From assembly GCA_030159075.1 (NCBI GenBank), contig BROG01000462.1, positions 479,501-543,500 of the forward strand: a stretch of DNA of 64,000 nucleotides, written 5' to 3'. The notes beneath the pieces are model-generated. The model saw nothing but the letters and a program-made list of their open reading frames with translations. It was not told the origin of the DNA and searched no databases. Origin of the DNA: Atrina japonica. Taxonomy: Eukaryota; Mollusca; Bivalvia; Pterioida; Pinnidae. How positions within the stretch are numbered: position 1 is the stretch's first letter; every line of letters starts with the position of its first letter. A program made the translations under genes and the position numbers. Below, one piece after another: positions 37,900-48,797 of the stretch.

Positions 37900-38590
37900 G
37901 CATTTAACAGTAGAAATAAAGAAAATTTTGCTCTCAAGTGTTAGGAAAAATTAGAGCTTTAGAAATAGATGAGATACAAGTAGAAGTAATGAATTTTTTT
38001 GAATGTCGACAGCCAAACATTTCACTAGTTTAGATCTTAAAAGTGGGTATTGGCAGGTACAAAATGGTTAAAGATACTAAAGACAAAACAACATTTACTT
38101 GTCACAAAGGGTTATCTTCCAAGAACTCATGAACATAGTATTACAAGAATGTGAGGACAACCATGGTTTGAAAAATGAAGTTGAAGAAATGTAGTTTCTT
38201 TCAGAAAGAAATAGAATATTTAGGTTTTATTGTTAGTATTTTAAATGCCAAAAGCACTTGTGTAGGTGCTTGTCTCACACAGCTTACAGATACTGGGGAA
38301 GAAAAACCTATCTATTATTTGTCTCACAAATTAAGCAAATCTCAGAAAAAATGGTCAATTTGCTCATTGCAAAATAAGAAAATACAACAATGGGCTCTCA
38401 GTATCGCAGGTTACAAACTGTTGTGCTGACTTGTTGTCAAGAATACCAGACAGTCAAGAAACAATTGATATTACAGTTAGACGAAATAGAAATAGATGAT
38501 AGATTTTTAGAAGTAGGTGTTCTACTGCATCAGAAGATCCAAAACTCAGATTGTACATACCTGAAAATTTACATCATGATTTTGTAGGAC
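37900..38590 (+). pseudogene. pol remnant: reverse transcriptase, RNase H, integrase zinc finger
   Basis: Frames interrupted by stops and gaps show a reverse transcriptase word SLDLKSGYWQVQ (about 38030), later FFQKEIEYLGFIVS (about 38200), then an RNase H stretch GACLTQLTDTGEEKPIYYLS (about 38265). The beginning of the integrase His/Cys finger follows near 38555. The reverse transcriptase YxDD centre, most of RNase H and the first two integrase core residues are absent. The missing parts fall within the mosaic zone, so the damage may belong to the assembly and not to the element. I give no reconstruction. Confidence 0.7.
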
Positions 38591-38731
38591 ATATGGCAGT
38601 AGATAAAACATATGACATCATTAGACCAAAATACTACAAAAGTTGCACACATATGTAGATCAATGTGTAATATGTCAAACTAGAAGCCAAAAGAAAACAC
38701 ATCCACCTCTTAAAGAAAGATACTGTAAGTC

Positions 38732-39135
38732 CTCAAAGTAATGGCAAGGTAGAAAGATTTCATAGAACTTTACATGATGTAATGGCTAAGAAAATATCTG
38801 ATGATGTACAAACTTGGGACTTGTATTTAAATCAGACATTAGCAGCAATTAGATTTCATCCAAGTGAATCGACCAAATTCTCACCCTTCTACTTACTATA
38901 CAATAGGGATGTAGTATTGCCATTAGATACAATTCTTAAGCCTAGAAGAAAATATAATGGGGAAGACCAATATCAAGTAGCATTACAGCAGCAACATAAA
39001 GCTTTTACGTTAGTACACAAAAATTTAGAAGACGCTAAGAAAAGACAAAAGAAATATGCAGATAGGGGTAGTCAAGAAATTAATTTCAAGGTAGGAGATC
39101 CAGTATATATTAAGAATCAAAAGAAAAACCAGTAA
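38732..39135 (+). pseudogene. Integrase, C-terminal part of core
   Basis: After 38732 the element reads cleanly. The frame opens with PQSNGKVERFHRTLHDVMAK, the end of the retroviral-type integrase core with its catalytic Glu (in KVERFHRT), and continues WDLYLNQTLAAIRFHPSEST and FSPFYLLYNRDVVLPLD, a typical Ty3/Gypsy segment. A Lys-rich coil (KNLEDAKKRQKKYADRGS) precedes FKVGDPVYI. The upstream part of the core is missing. The frame stops at 39133-39135, and the protein continues in the next frame from about 39117, so there is a one-base frame change. Confidence 0.85.
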
Positions 39136-39799
39136 ATTAGATAATAAATGGACACCTTATTATAGGATTATTGAAGAAAAAGGACCTCTAAGTTTTATAG
39201 TTAAGAATCAATTGACAGGAACAACAACTAAGACACATGCTCGACATCTTAGGTTAGCTAATTTAGATGATTGGGAGATACCCCAAGACAAATTAAATAG
39301 ACCGATAAGAAAATCAACATATGTAGTACCTCCAGATTCAGAATCTTCAGATGACGAAATTGATAAGAATGAAAATCAAGATATTGTAAAGAGATCTAGG
39401 CAAATTCGAGATGACTCAGATAGTGAGGATGATATTCCTTTAGCAGAATTAAAAAGAATACACAGAAACACAAAGTTAGATGATAGAGAAAAGTTAACAG
39501 AACAAGACAATCAGACAGAAAACAAAGAAATAAGTAAGGATACAGAAGATACAGAAATAAATGAAATTAAGAGTTCAAAAAGACTTGTAGACGAAATAGA
39601 CCCTACTACAAAAGAAATATTAATAGTCTTAAATTCGACTTTTGATAACATGAATAAGAATAGTTTGGATATATTTGAAAACATGTGTAAGAATAACTTG
39701 TTGAATGAGAATAGTTTGGATATATTTGATAACATGTGCAAGAATAACTTGACTATGTTTGATAATATGTGTAAGACGATGAAAAGTCTTAAGTTTTAG
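39118..39799 (+). pseudogene. Integrase C-terminal GPY/F-like module and acidic extension
   Basis: From about 39132 the frame reads KLDNKWTPYYRIIEEKGPLS and ends in TKTHARHLRLANLDDW, matching the GPY/F module and the HARHLR end found in many Gypsy integrases. It then becomes an acidic, Ser/Asp/Lys-rich tail with SESSDDEIDKNE and DDSDSEDDIPLAEL, and finishes with three imperfect copies of a SLDIFDNMCKNNL-like motif before the stop at 39797-39799. The tail resembles no domain I know. The repeat could be element-specific. Confidence 0.75.
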
Positions 39800-39852
39800 A
39801 CAATTTACATATATAATTACAGGAAAACAAAATTCAATATCTCTAAATTCAA

Positions 39853-40926
39853 TTGAATATGTTATCACTGGGACACCTCGCACCCTCTGTCATTCAACCT
39901 TTACAGTTTCGGCAATTACTTTTATCAATCAAAAATCAATTGAATCCACGTTTTGCTTTGCCTTTTGACCCTGAAAAAGATCTTTGGGACCTATACAAAA
40001 CATTGACTTGTGCTACATATTTCAAAGACGAAAACATTGTAGTCATCGTGTCCGTACCTTTGGTTGACACAACAAATGCCTTAGAAATTTACAAGATACA
40101 TAACTTGGCATTACCACATATGAAAGAACCCTCGGTACTCGCCAAATATGACTTAGAGTCAGAAGCCTTAGCGGTAAACAAAGAGAAAAACACAATTTGC
40201 ACTTTTAACTCAACAGGAGTTAGAAAAATGTTCAAATCCTTCAATAAGATATTGTTCTTTTGACAGTCCTATCTATACTGTTTCAAACAGACAGACATGT
40301 TGTGATTTCTATATTTTTAGAAACACGATCTAAAATTGAACAAAACTGTAAGACCACACTGATCAATAATGCAATTCTTCCTCGAGGACAGTATGTTACA
40401 GAAGGAAATTGGTTAATCATTGCTGAAAAGTTACAAAATTTCATGATCATGTGTGACAAAGAATCAATGATTAAGAAAACCTTACCACCTCTAGACATTC
40501 TACATTTGGAACAAAATTGTCAAGCTTCTAACGGGGATATGACTTTAACACCTTACATTTATAAGGAAAGTAATTTTAACTTTAGGGATCCTTTGAAAAC
40601 ATTAGTTTGACAAGTATAAGAAAGACGAAGTAAGTTTGTTTTGGAGATATAAACAAAATTTCCCACGGTATGATAAGATTAAAATTCCTAAGACATTAAA
40701 ACCAGTAAAAGAAATTAATTTAGATAATTTGATAAATGAACTAAAACTAGAAGAAATGCAACCAATGCCAGAAGATGATTTTTGGGTTAAAAACGGTCAA
40801 TACTTTCTCATACCAATAGTGCCAGTAGTAACAATCTTAATAATTATAATGGTAAAATGTGGAAAAAGAATAATAAGAAAATGTAGAAATAGGCATTCAG
40901 AATCTTCTGTCAAAAAAGAAAAATAA
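39853..40926 (+). pseudogene. Envelope-like glycoprotein region, three frames
   Basis: Three overlapping or adjacent frames (39853-40263, 40260-40610, 40636-40926) follow pol. The first carries VVIVSVPLVDTTNALEIYK and later KEKNTIC, a pattern like the envelope of Gypsy-type errantiviruses. The second holds several spaced Cys. The third ends with a hydrophobic span FLIPIVPVVTILIIIMVKC at about residues 57-75, followed by a basic Lys/Arg tail, as expected for a C-terminal membrane anchor. Frame changes near 40260 and a stop at 40608-40610 break it. A candidate splice acceptor (ataattacag) lies at about 39823. The family assignment is inference from position and motif style. Confidence 0.65.
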
Positions 40927-41160
40927 AGATAATCCTAATGTTAAGTGGTCAAGTAGTGAGGGAAAAGAGGAGTTGAGTCTTCCAAATCTTTCAAGACTTC
41001 TAAGAAACCAGAACCAACAGCCATACCAGGAGTACCAAGTAACAAACAGTCGATCATGCATAAATACACAGTCAACAGCAGATGATAATGACATTCGCAA
41101 TCTTATAACAGAAAAGATGAAACAACGGTCAAGAAAACACAGCCAGTATATACAAAGAAG

Positions 41161-41649
41161 ATATTCAAACTGAACAAGAACCCAAACGCATATCCAGACA
41201 GGAAACTTTGCAGTATGTACCTTAAGGATAAACACGACATAGAATATCCAGACATGAAACTTTGCAGTATGTACCTTAAGGATAAATACGACATAGACTT
41301 AATACCAGTAACTGATCAAACCAGAATTAACATTGAAAACCGAACACTATACAGTCAAGATAAAAGAGAAACAGAAAACACGAAACAAAATAGTCAAGGA
41401 GAAATGAAAAACAGTCAACCAAACTACAAAAATGAATATCCAGACGTACATTCCTGTGAAATAAAGGAATACAAACACGATAACCATGAATTAAACCATG
41501 AACTTTATCAAGACCCAGAAACAGGTGAAATGACACCGCAGGAATTAAACGATAAAAATAAATCGTCGATCGAAAACATCGAAGTGGATGAGACCACTTG
41601 GCTTCGATCCAGAAGCCCGATTACCAGTTTTAAGTTCACCAGTAACTAA
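41161..41649 (+). CDS. Element-encoded hydrophilic frame of unknown role
   Basis: An open frame from about 41215 to the stop at 41647-41649 encodes roughly 144 hydrophilic residues rich in Asn, Asp, Glu and Lys. It starts inside a 54-bp direct duplication (units from 41191 and 41245, 18 codons each) that repeats KLCSMYLKDK. The codon use and A-rich composition match the rest of the retroelement. It may be the cytoplasmic tail of the envelope-like protein displaced by a frame change, or a separate small gene. I do not recognise it. Confidence 0.4.
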   Translation: MFKLNKNPNAYPDRKLCSMYLKDKHDIEYPDMKLCSMYLKDKYDIDLIPVTDQTRINIENRTLYSQDKRETENTKQNSQGEMKNSQPNYKNEYPDVHSCEIKEYKHDNHELNHELYQDPETGEMTPQELNDKNKSSIENIEVDETTWLRSRSPITSFKFTSN

Positions 41650-41777
41650 AGACACTAACATTCGACTACTGAAGACTATACAAGAACTTAAGTAATAATC
41701 ACAGTGTAATGTGAATGTAAAGATGATAACTTAAAGAAGTCGAAAACTTATGATTATTAAAGAAACAGAATATTGCG

Positions 41778-41880
41778 CAAAGGACGGAGGACTTTCCGTG
41801 AACATATTAAGGATGGAGGACTTTCCATGAATATTTACAAGGACGGAGGACTTTCCGTGAATGGAGGATTTTCCATGAAT
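41778..41880 (+). promoter_or_regulatory. Four kappaB-like motifs upstream of the 3' LTR
   Basis: Short tandem units carry ggactttcc at 41789-41797, 41818-41826 and 41848-41856, and ggattttcc at 41866-41874, each preceded by gga and followed by gtgaa or atgaa. The motif is the core of Rel/NF-kappaB sites. Regulatory use is inference only. Confidence 0.35.
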
Positions 41881-42439
41881 ATGTTAAAAGTGTTAAAAAG
41901 TGAATTATTAAACGTATTATGTTATAATGAACTTTAACATAATGAACTTTACTTATGGACTGTAATAATGAACTTTATTTGTATTGAGACAATGATTATT
42001 GAATTGAATTATGCATAAATTCTCTGCTTATTGAACCGGTTTATATCGCTTTATAATGCATGAATATATATTGAAATTATAACCCAAGTCACATATTTTT
42101 ATCCAGGTCACATTTTTATTTAATATTAATCCAGATCACGAGTTTTATGAATTGTTGAAAATCCAGGTCATAATTGATAGTGGATTATTGAGAAATCTAA
42201 GTTACAAGTTAATTTTACTAATGATCCAGGATACGAATTGTTATCGATAAAATCCAGGTCATAACTTATTCATTCCATGATTAACAGTGAAAACTTTATT
42301 GAATTGTGTATTGATAATTATGTAAATTATGTTTTGACTTTCAAGCCACACCAATGGGGGAATTTTATAAACAGTTACTAACTATAATTTAGAAAGTATT
42401 TATGAGAATGAAATTTTTACCATTTAGTAAAAATTTCAA

Positions 42440-42453
42440 GGGATAGGGACGTT
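42440..42453 (+). other. Candidate polypurine tract
   Basis: gggatagggac directly before gttt and the tgtaac start of the 3' LTR, the normal place for plus-strand priming. Confidence 0.5.
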
Positions 42454-43174
42454 TGTAACAATATGAGGTACGGGAGATAAATCTTTTAGGAAATTATATA
42501 CGTAAATAAATTGGTGTGACTTGAAATAGTATTGATGTGTATTATATGTATTTGGGAAAATACGGGCAGCTAAAATTACATGATTTCTAATTCGGTCAAG
42601 TAAATATGTTGACAAAGTTAATTTAGATATAAAATTCCAAATTCAAAATTACTCAGCATAATATTCAGTATTATTACTTAGCATTATTATAATATACTGT
42701 TTTGGATAAACAACTTGTCAACACTTTTACAAATTCAGCAGCAATTGAAGCTGCATGTTAAAAGGTCAAATATCTGTCATCATCAGTTTTGGTAAACAAG
42801 ATTTGATGTTAATGATAATTAATATAAAGTACTGAAGTTGTACTAAGAATGATAGTGTAAAAAGGTTACCAAAGGTTGCATTATGACAGATTTTGATGAT
42901 GACGGCGCCCGTATTCTCCCAATTGTAGATGCATTTAACTCTCTATAAGCTTCTAGAACTTTAGTGTTTTGCGTTGGTCAAAACTGAGAAACGTATATAA
43001 GCACTGGAGTTCTGGAAGAGAGAGAGACCAGCGGGAAACCGCCTAGAGAGAACACCACCATACTCTCTGATTGTTGAAACATTGTTACCATTGCTGTACT
43101 CTGCTGTGCTGAGAATAAAACTATACGATCACAGAACGAACTTTGAGTTATTGATATTTGTGGGTTGGTTTACA
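42454..43174 (+). repeat. 3' LTR
   Basis: A 721-bp sequence starting tgtaac and ending tttaca, so TGTAA/TTACA form the short inverted ends typical of LTRs. It includes a TATA-like acgtatataagc near 42992 and an aataaaa polyadenylation word near 43115, which would give the usual U3-R-U5 layout. This copy looks complete. Host sequence (atctctccataag) begins at 43175. Confidence 0.85.
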
Positions 43175-43723
43175 ATCTCTCCATAAGTTACTGGTATAGT
43201 TTCTATCATGCACAGGAAATTGACATGTGTTTATTTCATGGTGAAATCTGATCCTGCCAAATTTTTTTCTTGAGAATTTTTTGTGTTTATTTAGCTTTTG
43301 TTGTCAAATTATTAAATATAATCATTGGTTTTCATAAGATACAGGTTTCTCTGTTAGTGAATTTTGAGTTTTCATATGATACGTTGTGTTTCTCCATTAG
43401 TGATTTTTTAAGTTTTCATATGACACCTTGTGTTTTTCCGTTAGTGAATTTTGAGTTTTCATATCATACACTGTGTTTTTCTATTAGTGAATTTTCAAAG
43501 ATTTAGAGTTTCTAACCACTTTACATGGTCTTGTCACCATATATGTGGTTTGTAAAGACATTGCCTGTATTGTTTGCTTTTAGTTTGTTTGTTTCATTGC
43601 TTCAGAGGTGCTCTGTAGTAATGAATTTTGAATGTCGACAGGGATCCAACGTTATTTTAAATAAAGCAGGATTTCATTGTAACCAGTGGGTTTTACTGCA
43701 TGTATATACAGATACTGTAAGTC
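43175..43723 (+). other. Host flank whose words recur inside the LTR element
   Basis: Unique-looking intron DNA after the 3' LTR. At least ten exact words of 8 to 24 bases from it recur, in the same order, scattered through 36474-38731. Local repeats of tcatatgatac and gttagtgaattt are present at 43370-43490. The last part includes a pogo-like end (gtgggttttactgca). Confidence 0.8.
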
Positions 43724-45442
43724 TGTAATATCATATATTTTGTGAGTTTATATTTTAATGGTATTTCCCGTATAAACAAATTCTTTGACATTAATATTAA
43801 TTCATTTTGAGGTATTCTTTTGGCCATCATGTAAGTAAAATATTTTGTCATGGATTTATTTCCATTCTTATTGGTGAACCAAGAAAATAACAAATTAAAT
43901 CCCCTTGAAAATAACAAATCCTCATTAAATAATTATGATTTTATAGTATATAAATGTTTGTGTGTGTGTGTGTGTGACATCTGTTTATTTTCAAATTTTC
44001 GCAGGTAATAGGCTACTCGTATCATTTCCAGAACCAGGTGTTCCCCATAGTTACATGTACATGTAGCTGTGTTCCTGAATATAATACTGTACAATTGTAT
44101 ATATATATATATATATACATTAAAAGACAATAATTTGTGACTCCTAATGTGACTTTTATCCTACTGTATTGGATGTTCCTTAGAATTTGGTTACTTCATG
44201 TTTACCAGGCGCTGCTTCTTTACATCAGTGCTACTTGAAACGCCATGGAAAATATTGGCTACATCATAAATTACTCATATAATTCTTCCTGTCTCCTCAG
44301 CTAGAGAGGCTGTCTCGATATTATTTCAAAATCGTGCTTAATTTTGGTTGATATATCTTTACACTGCCTTTGATATCAAGTACAGACTTTGATGTCCTGC
44401 CAAGCTTTTAGCACTTCCCTATTGCTCCGATTCCCCTGGTGAATTTATATAAAAAGAGCAAAATGAATATTGTGACTAGACAATGTGATAAATATCCCAA
44501 CAGAATTCAAAGTCCACATTGACCTTGGTTTAATGGCAGAGCCATTTTTGTTTTCTTTCCTGTACACAGACAGTCAGTCTTTCTGATATTTAACATGCAA
44601 CAGATGGTCTCAGGTTATTCACATCAGCATTAGGCTAATTTTGTTGTGTCTAACTTAGGCTAAGTCGAATGTGCCAATGGCTGAGTCTATCTTCACCAGA
44701 TTTTCTTTTTCAGTGGAACCAGCCTCTGTGTTCCCTGTGCTCATCCAGATCTTTATTTTATCCATGAGACCTTGAAAATATGGATTTAAAAAATATATAC
44801 GAAGAACTTGTACAATTGAAATGTGAAAATGCCAAGTTGTGTGTGTGAGAGAGAGAGAGAGAAAGAGGGGGGACTAAGAAAATAGGGCCTATACGTGTAT
44901 GTATAAACAAACAATCTCTAGTTTCTGTGAAATTTAGCTAATATTTCTAAGTTAATATAGAGATTTCAATGTGCTTAAGTGTTAAGTTACACCAAATATA
45001 AAGCCTACTTTATTGTATGTATTATCAGAATTTATGTGTTTCCTCCTACATAATTATGTAGAATTTGATATCAATTGATTTAATGAAATATATATTTTTA
45101 GCCATTTTCCCCATTTTTATCGCCATGATTCGTAATTTACCTACTGCAGCCAGCTAATATATGTTCAGTAAGATATTTTTTGCACATAAAAAATTTACAA
45201 ATATCATGAAGAAAAAAACAAAAGTCACAGTTGACGTAGATTTCCTTTCATTTACACATTGGTTTAGGAGCATATGATACAGATTGGAAGCTTGTAAACA
45301 AACACAGAAGTTAGAGAGTACAGAACCTTGGAGGTCAATTTGATTTCATGAAGCTTAGTGTTGAAGAACACAAGTACATGTAGACTAGGCTAAGCTGGGC
45401 GATTGTCTTGGGTGTGAAGTCTAGATTATTACCATATGTTAG

Positions 45443-45619
45443 TACAGTTAAACCTGTCTTGAGAGGTCATCCCATCTACCACTAAAATGTGGTCTCTCAA
45501 AACAGGTGGTCCCTCTTAAGAGGTTTGATGTAAGGGATTATTTAACCATGTGGTTTTCAGAATATAAGAGGAGACAGGCGGTCTTTCGCTAAATAGGTTC
45601 ATCTGTACATGTATACTGT
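45443..45619. mobile_element. pogo/Tc1-mariner-like MITE
   Basis: Starts tacagttaaacctgtcttga and contains the family words ggtggtccctcttaagagg and tggttttcagaatat. The right end is eroded. Confidence 0.55.
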
Positions 45620-45640
45620 TAGTTTGTTTATGAATGATAA

Positions 45641-45801
45641 TACAGTGAAACTTGTACATCACGACCTTCCTAGGGATACAAGAAAACTGGTCTTTATAAG
45701 AGGTGGTTTTTATATAGAGGTTAATTTGTACACAAATGGTACTGTTGGGGATAGCAAGTGTTCTTTATACACAGGTGGCCGCTAAAGCAGGTTTTACTGT
45801 A
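45641..45801. mobile_element. pogo/Tc1-mariner-like MITE
   Basis: Starts tacagtgaaacttgtacatc and ends aaagcaggttttactgta, with TA borders. Close relative of 10757-10950 (shared cctagggatacaag and ttaatttgtacacaaatggt). Confidence 0.8.
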
Positions 45802-46531
45802 TTTATTTTACCACTTTAACTTGGCCATGCCCTATTCACAGAAGAAAGTGTGAGAAGCTTGGGTCCTACATATTCTCTTTTCTACTGTTTAAAGATCAGT
45901 ACATATGTCTAGTTCAGTTGCTTGATTTTATTTATCTATACTCGTGTATGCCTTATTTACCTAGAGAAATGTTGAGCCGCATCAGAGCAATGGTATTAAA
46001 GTAGAAATTAAATTTTGATTTAAACTGGCAAGGATGGTGGTAATACATGGATTCTGTCAAGTTTTGTTGCATTCTTTCCAATTTCTTCTTTAATTGAATT
46101 TTGTGCAACATAAAATAGACATATTAGCTGTGGGCAGATGCAGCGGCACCAGTAATTAGGAGCCACTAGTGTCAATAAAATTGATGTAGCCATTCATTCA
46201 AGTCTTTAAAAAGTACACACACAGGAACACATTATACAGTTTTCTCCCACCTACACATACAAATATACACACAAACAAACTTACACGTGTACAAATGTAA
46301 CACACAAATAACATACCAGTGCATTGACTGCTGAAGGCTGGACAGATTCCGCACTCGGTGTTCTGTGCAGTTTCTTGGCATTAACTTCTACAACCATTTT
46401 TGCATAGATTTGGAATATTTCCAATTTGTTGCTTTAGTTTAGTAATCAACTTTCTTTGTAATCCCAAAGGAAATTGGTAGGTTGACAGCTTTATGGTTTC
46501 TTTGAGAAAAGAAAAAGGAGTTGAAAGCTAC

Positions 46532-46600
46532 GTGTCCTCATATATTACATAATCGGAATTGTGTCCTCATATATTACATAATCAGAATCGTGTCCTCATT
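46532..46600. repeat. 29-bp short tandem repeat
   Basis: Two and a third copies of gtgtcctcatatattacata plus atcrgaat, starting at 46532, 46561 and 46590. Confidence 0.85.
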
Positions 46601-48189
46601 TTTCGGTAGAAGAATCCATAGCAGCATGTAGTTACCAACAAGTCGAGATGCTTTTTTTTTTCACTCAGGATTGAAATAAACAACTAATTCTAAAAATTAA
46701 AATTTTCACTTGTATTACCGGTATATTAGCTGTTAAATACCCATAGCTCTCTTGCTCCAATGCAAATGTTTTTTTGTGTGTAGGAAATACAGTAAAAACA
46801 TTACTATTACATAACTCCATCAACTCAAAGTAATATGAATATGAATCCGGTAATTCAGAAATGTCCTGCTGGGATTTTTATTACAATTAGTTTTTATTGT
46901 GGTGGGGTGCTTGTGCTTGCGGTGGTCATGTGGTGGCAGTTTGTAAAGTGTTTTGACTTCCAAACGGGATGTCCTTAAGGCTTTGGGCTAAAGGCTCGGA
47001 ATAAGGTTAGAAAGTCGCGTGATGTTTGGATTAGACTTATAAACAAGTTACTCTGCCATGCGTGCTACATAAACCCTCTCTGCATTAGACTCGGTCCATA
47101 GCATAGATCAAAATTTGTCGCATTTCAGTTGAATGTACAAATGATATGACATCACTGTTTAAGTGAATGTTTTTTGAAGAATCTAAAGTAACAATAAAAG
47201 TAAATCAGGAACTGAAAACCGATTACCTCTATCAACCCTAGGTGTCTAAATATATGTAGTATGTATTGAGTATGCTCTGTTTCGATTGGTCCATTTTGGT
47301 CTGTAGGGTTGAAAAGGTTAATATATACAATGTATGCGAGGTATAATTTCAATTTCCAAAATAATGTTTAAGATGATATTTTAAGTTTTCTGCCAAGCAA
47401 CTATGGGCTTGGGAAGGGACTTTAGCCTTTTGTTGGCATCTACCCCCTCAGGTTAAGGAAAAAATAAATTTGTGTACATTAATATATGAATCAGATTTTT
47501 CATTTACAAAATCATGTACTGCAGCAATTATTATTTTGGTTAGTATCCCTGGACCATTATTGAGAATTTTCATTCTAGCAACAAATTTAAGGCGTTTTAG
47601 CTATCGCCATCTATCATTCTGACAATTACTTGTAGTCGTATTCCGGAATACTCGTGTTTCTTTGACAGTGTGGTTTGGCAAATTTATGGCGATATGCAAA
47701 AGTGATAGAGTTTAGAAACTAAGAAACTGTATTTGAGTTAGTATTGATTTTTCTTTCTGTCTTATGCGAACAAAATAAAATAAAAAAAACAAACTTGTAA
47801 GAATTTCGCAAGTATTTGCAACATGACATTTCAACAGCAGCCTGATTCTGCTGTGCCCAAGATTTTGGGAAGGGAGATTTCAATTGATTTAAATTCATTG
47901 CAGCTGAAGAGCAGAATTAATTATCAGATAAGGGTCGTAAAGTTGTTATTTCAGGATTTCAAAAATCAATATCCTGAATTTCGCAACTGACATTAATGGA
48001 ACTTGCTGTCTAAGTTATAATTTCAAATGTTGAATAACTTTAGTTGAATGAAAGGTGTAACATTCATAAACAATAAAAATAACAGCAAAACATTGGATAA
48101 ATGACCCAAAGTCGATGTTGTCATAGTACTTTACTTATAGTTCATTAAAGCATTCTGTGTTTCCTTTCGCGGAAAGTCAGTGGTCACTT

Positions 48190-48292
48190 CGCAGGTACAT
48201 TGTAAATGGGCTATCTCCTCCAGCATTTAATACTGGCTGCCACCATATAACTGAAACATTATTGAGTGTGACATAAAACAAGAATCAAAGTT
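48190..48292 (+). mobile_element. SINE family A tail fragment
   Basis: Contains ctatctcctccagcatttaa, ctggctgccaccatataact and attattgagtgtgacataaa. No tRNA head. Confidence 0.7.
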
Positions 48293-48400
48293 TTAAAAAA
48301 AATTCAGTTTTATTTCAATTTTATATCTGCATGTACATGTATGGTAAACAGAAGCCAGATAGAAACTTGACATTTGTTAAGTGCTTAATGTTACAAGTAG

Positions 48401-48486
48401 TTAACTCATTCACCCCTTAAAGACAAATTTGGACTTGTCCATTTCAAAGAATGGTTAAGTCCATTGTCAGAATTCAGGGTTGTATG
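48401..48486 (-). mobile_element. 91-bp TIR element, variant copy
   Basis: ttaactcattcacccctta at the left, then aaatttggacttgtccattt and the variant core caaagaatggttaagtccat also seen at 3834-3922. Confidence 0.75.
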
Positions 48487-48525
48487 ATTTTGAATCAAAA
48501 CTTTATAATGCATTTGTAGTCTTTA

Positions 48526-48797
48526 AGATAATGTGAACTTTTTCACTCCCTAATTGTGATGGTAGACTATAAGATAATGTGAACTTTTTCACTCCCTAAT
48601 TGTGATGGTAGACTATAAGATAATGTGAACTTTTTCACTCCCTAATTGTGATGGTAGACTATAACATAATGTGAACTTTTTCACTCCGTAATTGTGATGG
48701 TAGACTATAACATAATGTGAACTTTTTCACTCCCTAATTGTGATGGTAGACTATAAGATAATGTGAACTTTTTCACTCCCTAATTGTGATGGTAGAC
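48526..48797. repeat. 46-bp minisatellite
   Basis: Six nearly identical units built on gataatgtgaactttttcac plus tccctaattgtgatggtaga; atgtgaactt starts at 48531 and 48577. The differences are single bases (aagata/aacata, ccc/ccg). Confidence 0.97.

Larger units (their letters stand above)
36413..43174 (+). mobile_element. Ty3/Gypsy-type LTR element with envelope-like region
   Basis: A 6.8-kb element in the last intron, in the same orientation as the host gene. LTR-like ends (tgtaac...ttaca) lie at 36413 and 42454-43174. The order inside is reverse transcriptase remnant, RNase H remnant, integrase, an acidic spacer frame and an envelope-like region with a membrane segment. The pol order and integrase C-terminal module fit Ty3/Gypsy; the third region makes it retrovirus-like, as in errantiviruses. 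No gag is recognisable. The 5' third (36413-38731) is a mosaic with flanking host sequence and is probably a consensus error. The 3' two thirds look like real sequence with a few frame breaks. Confidence 0.85.
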
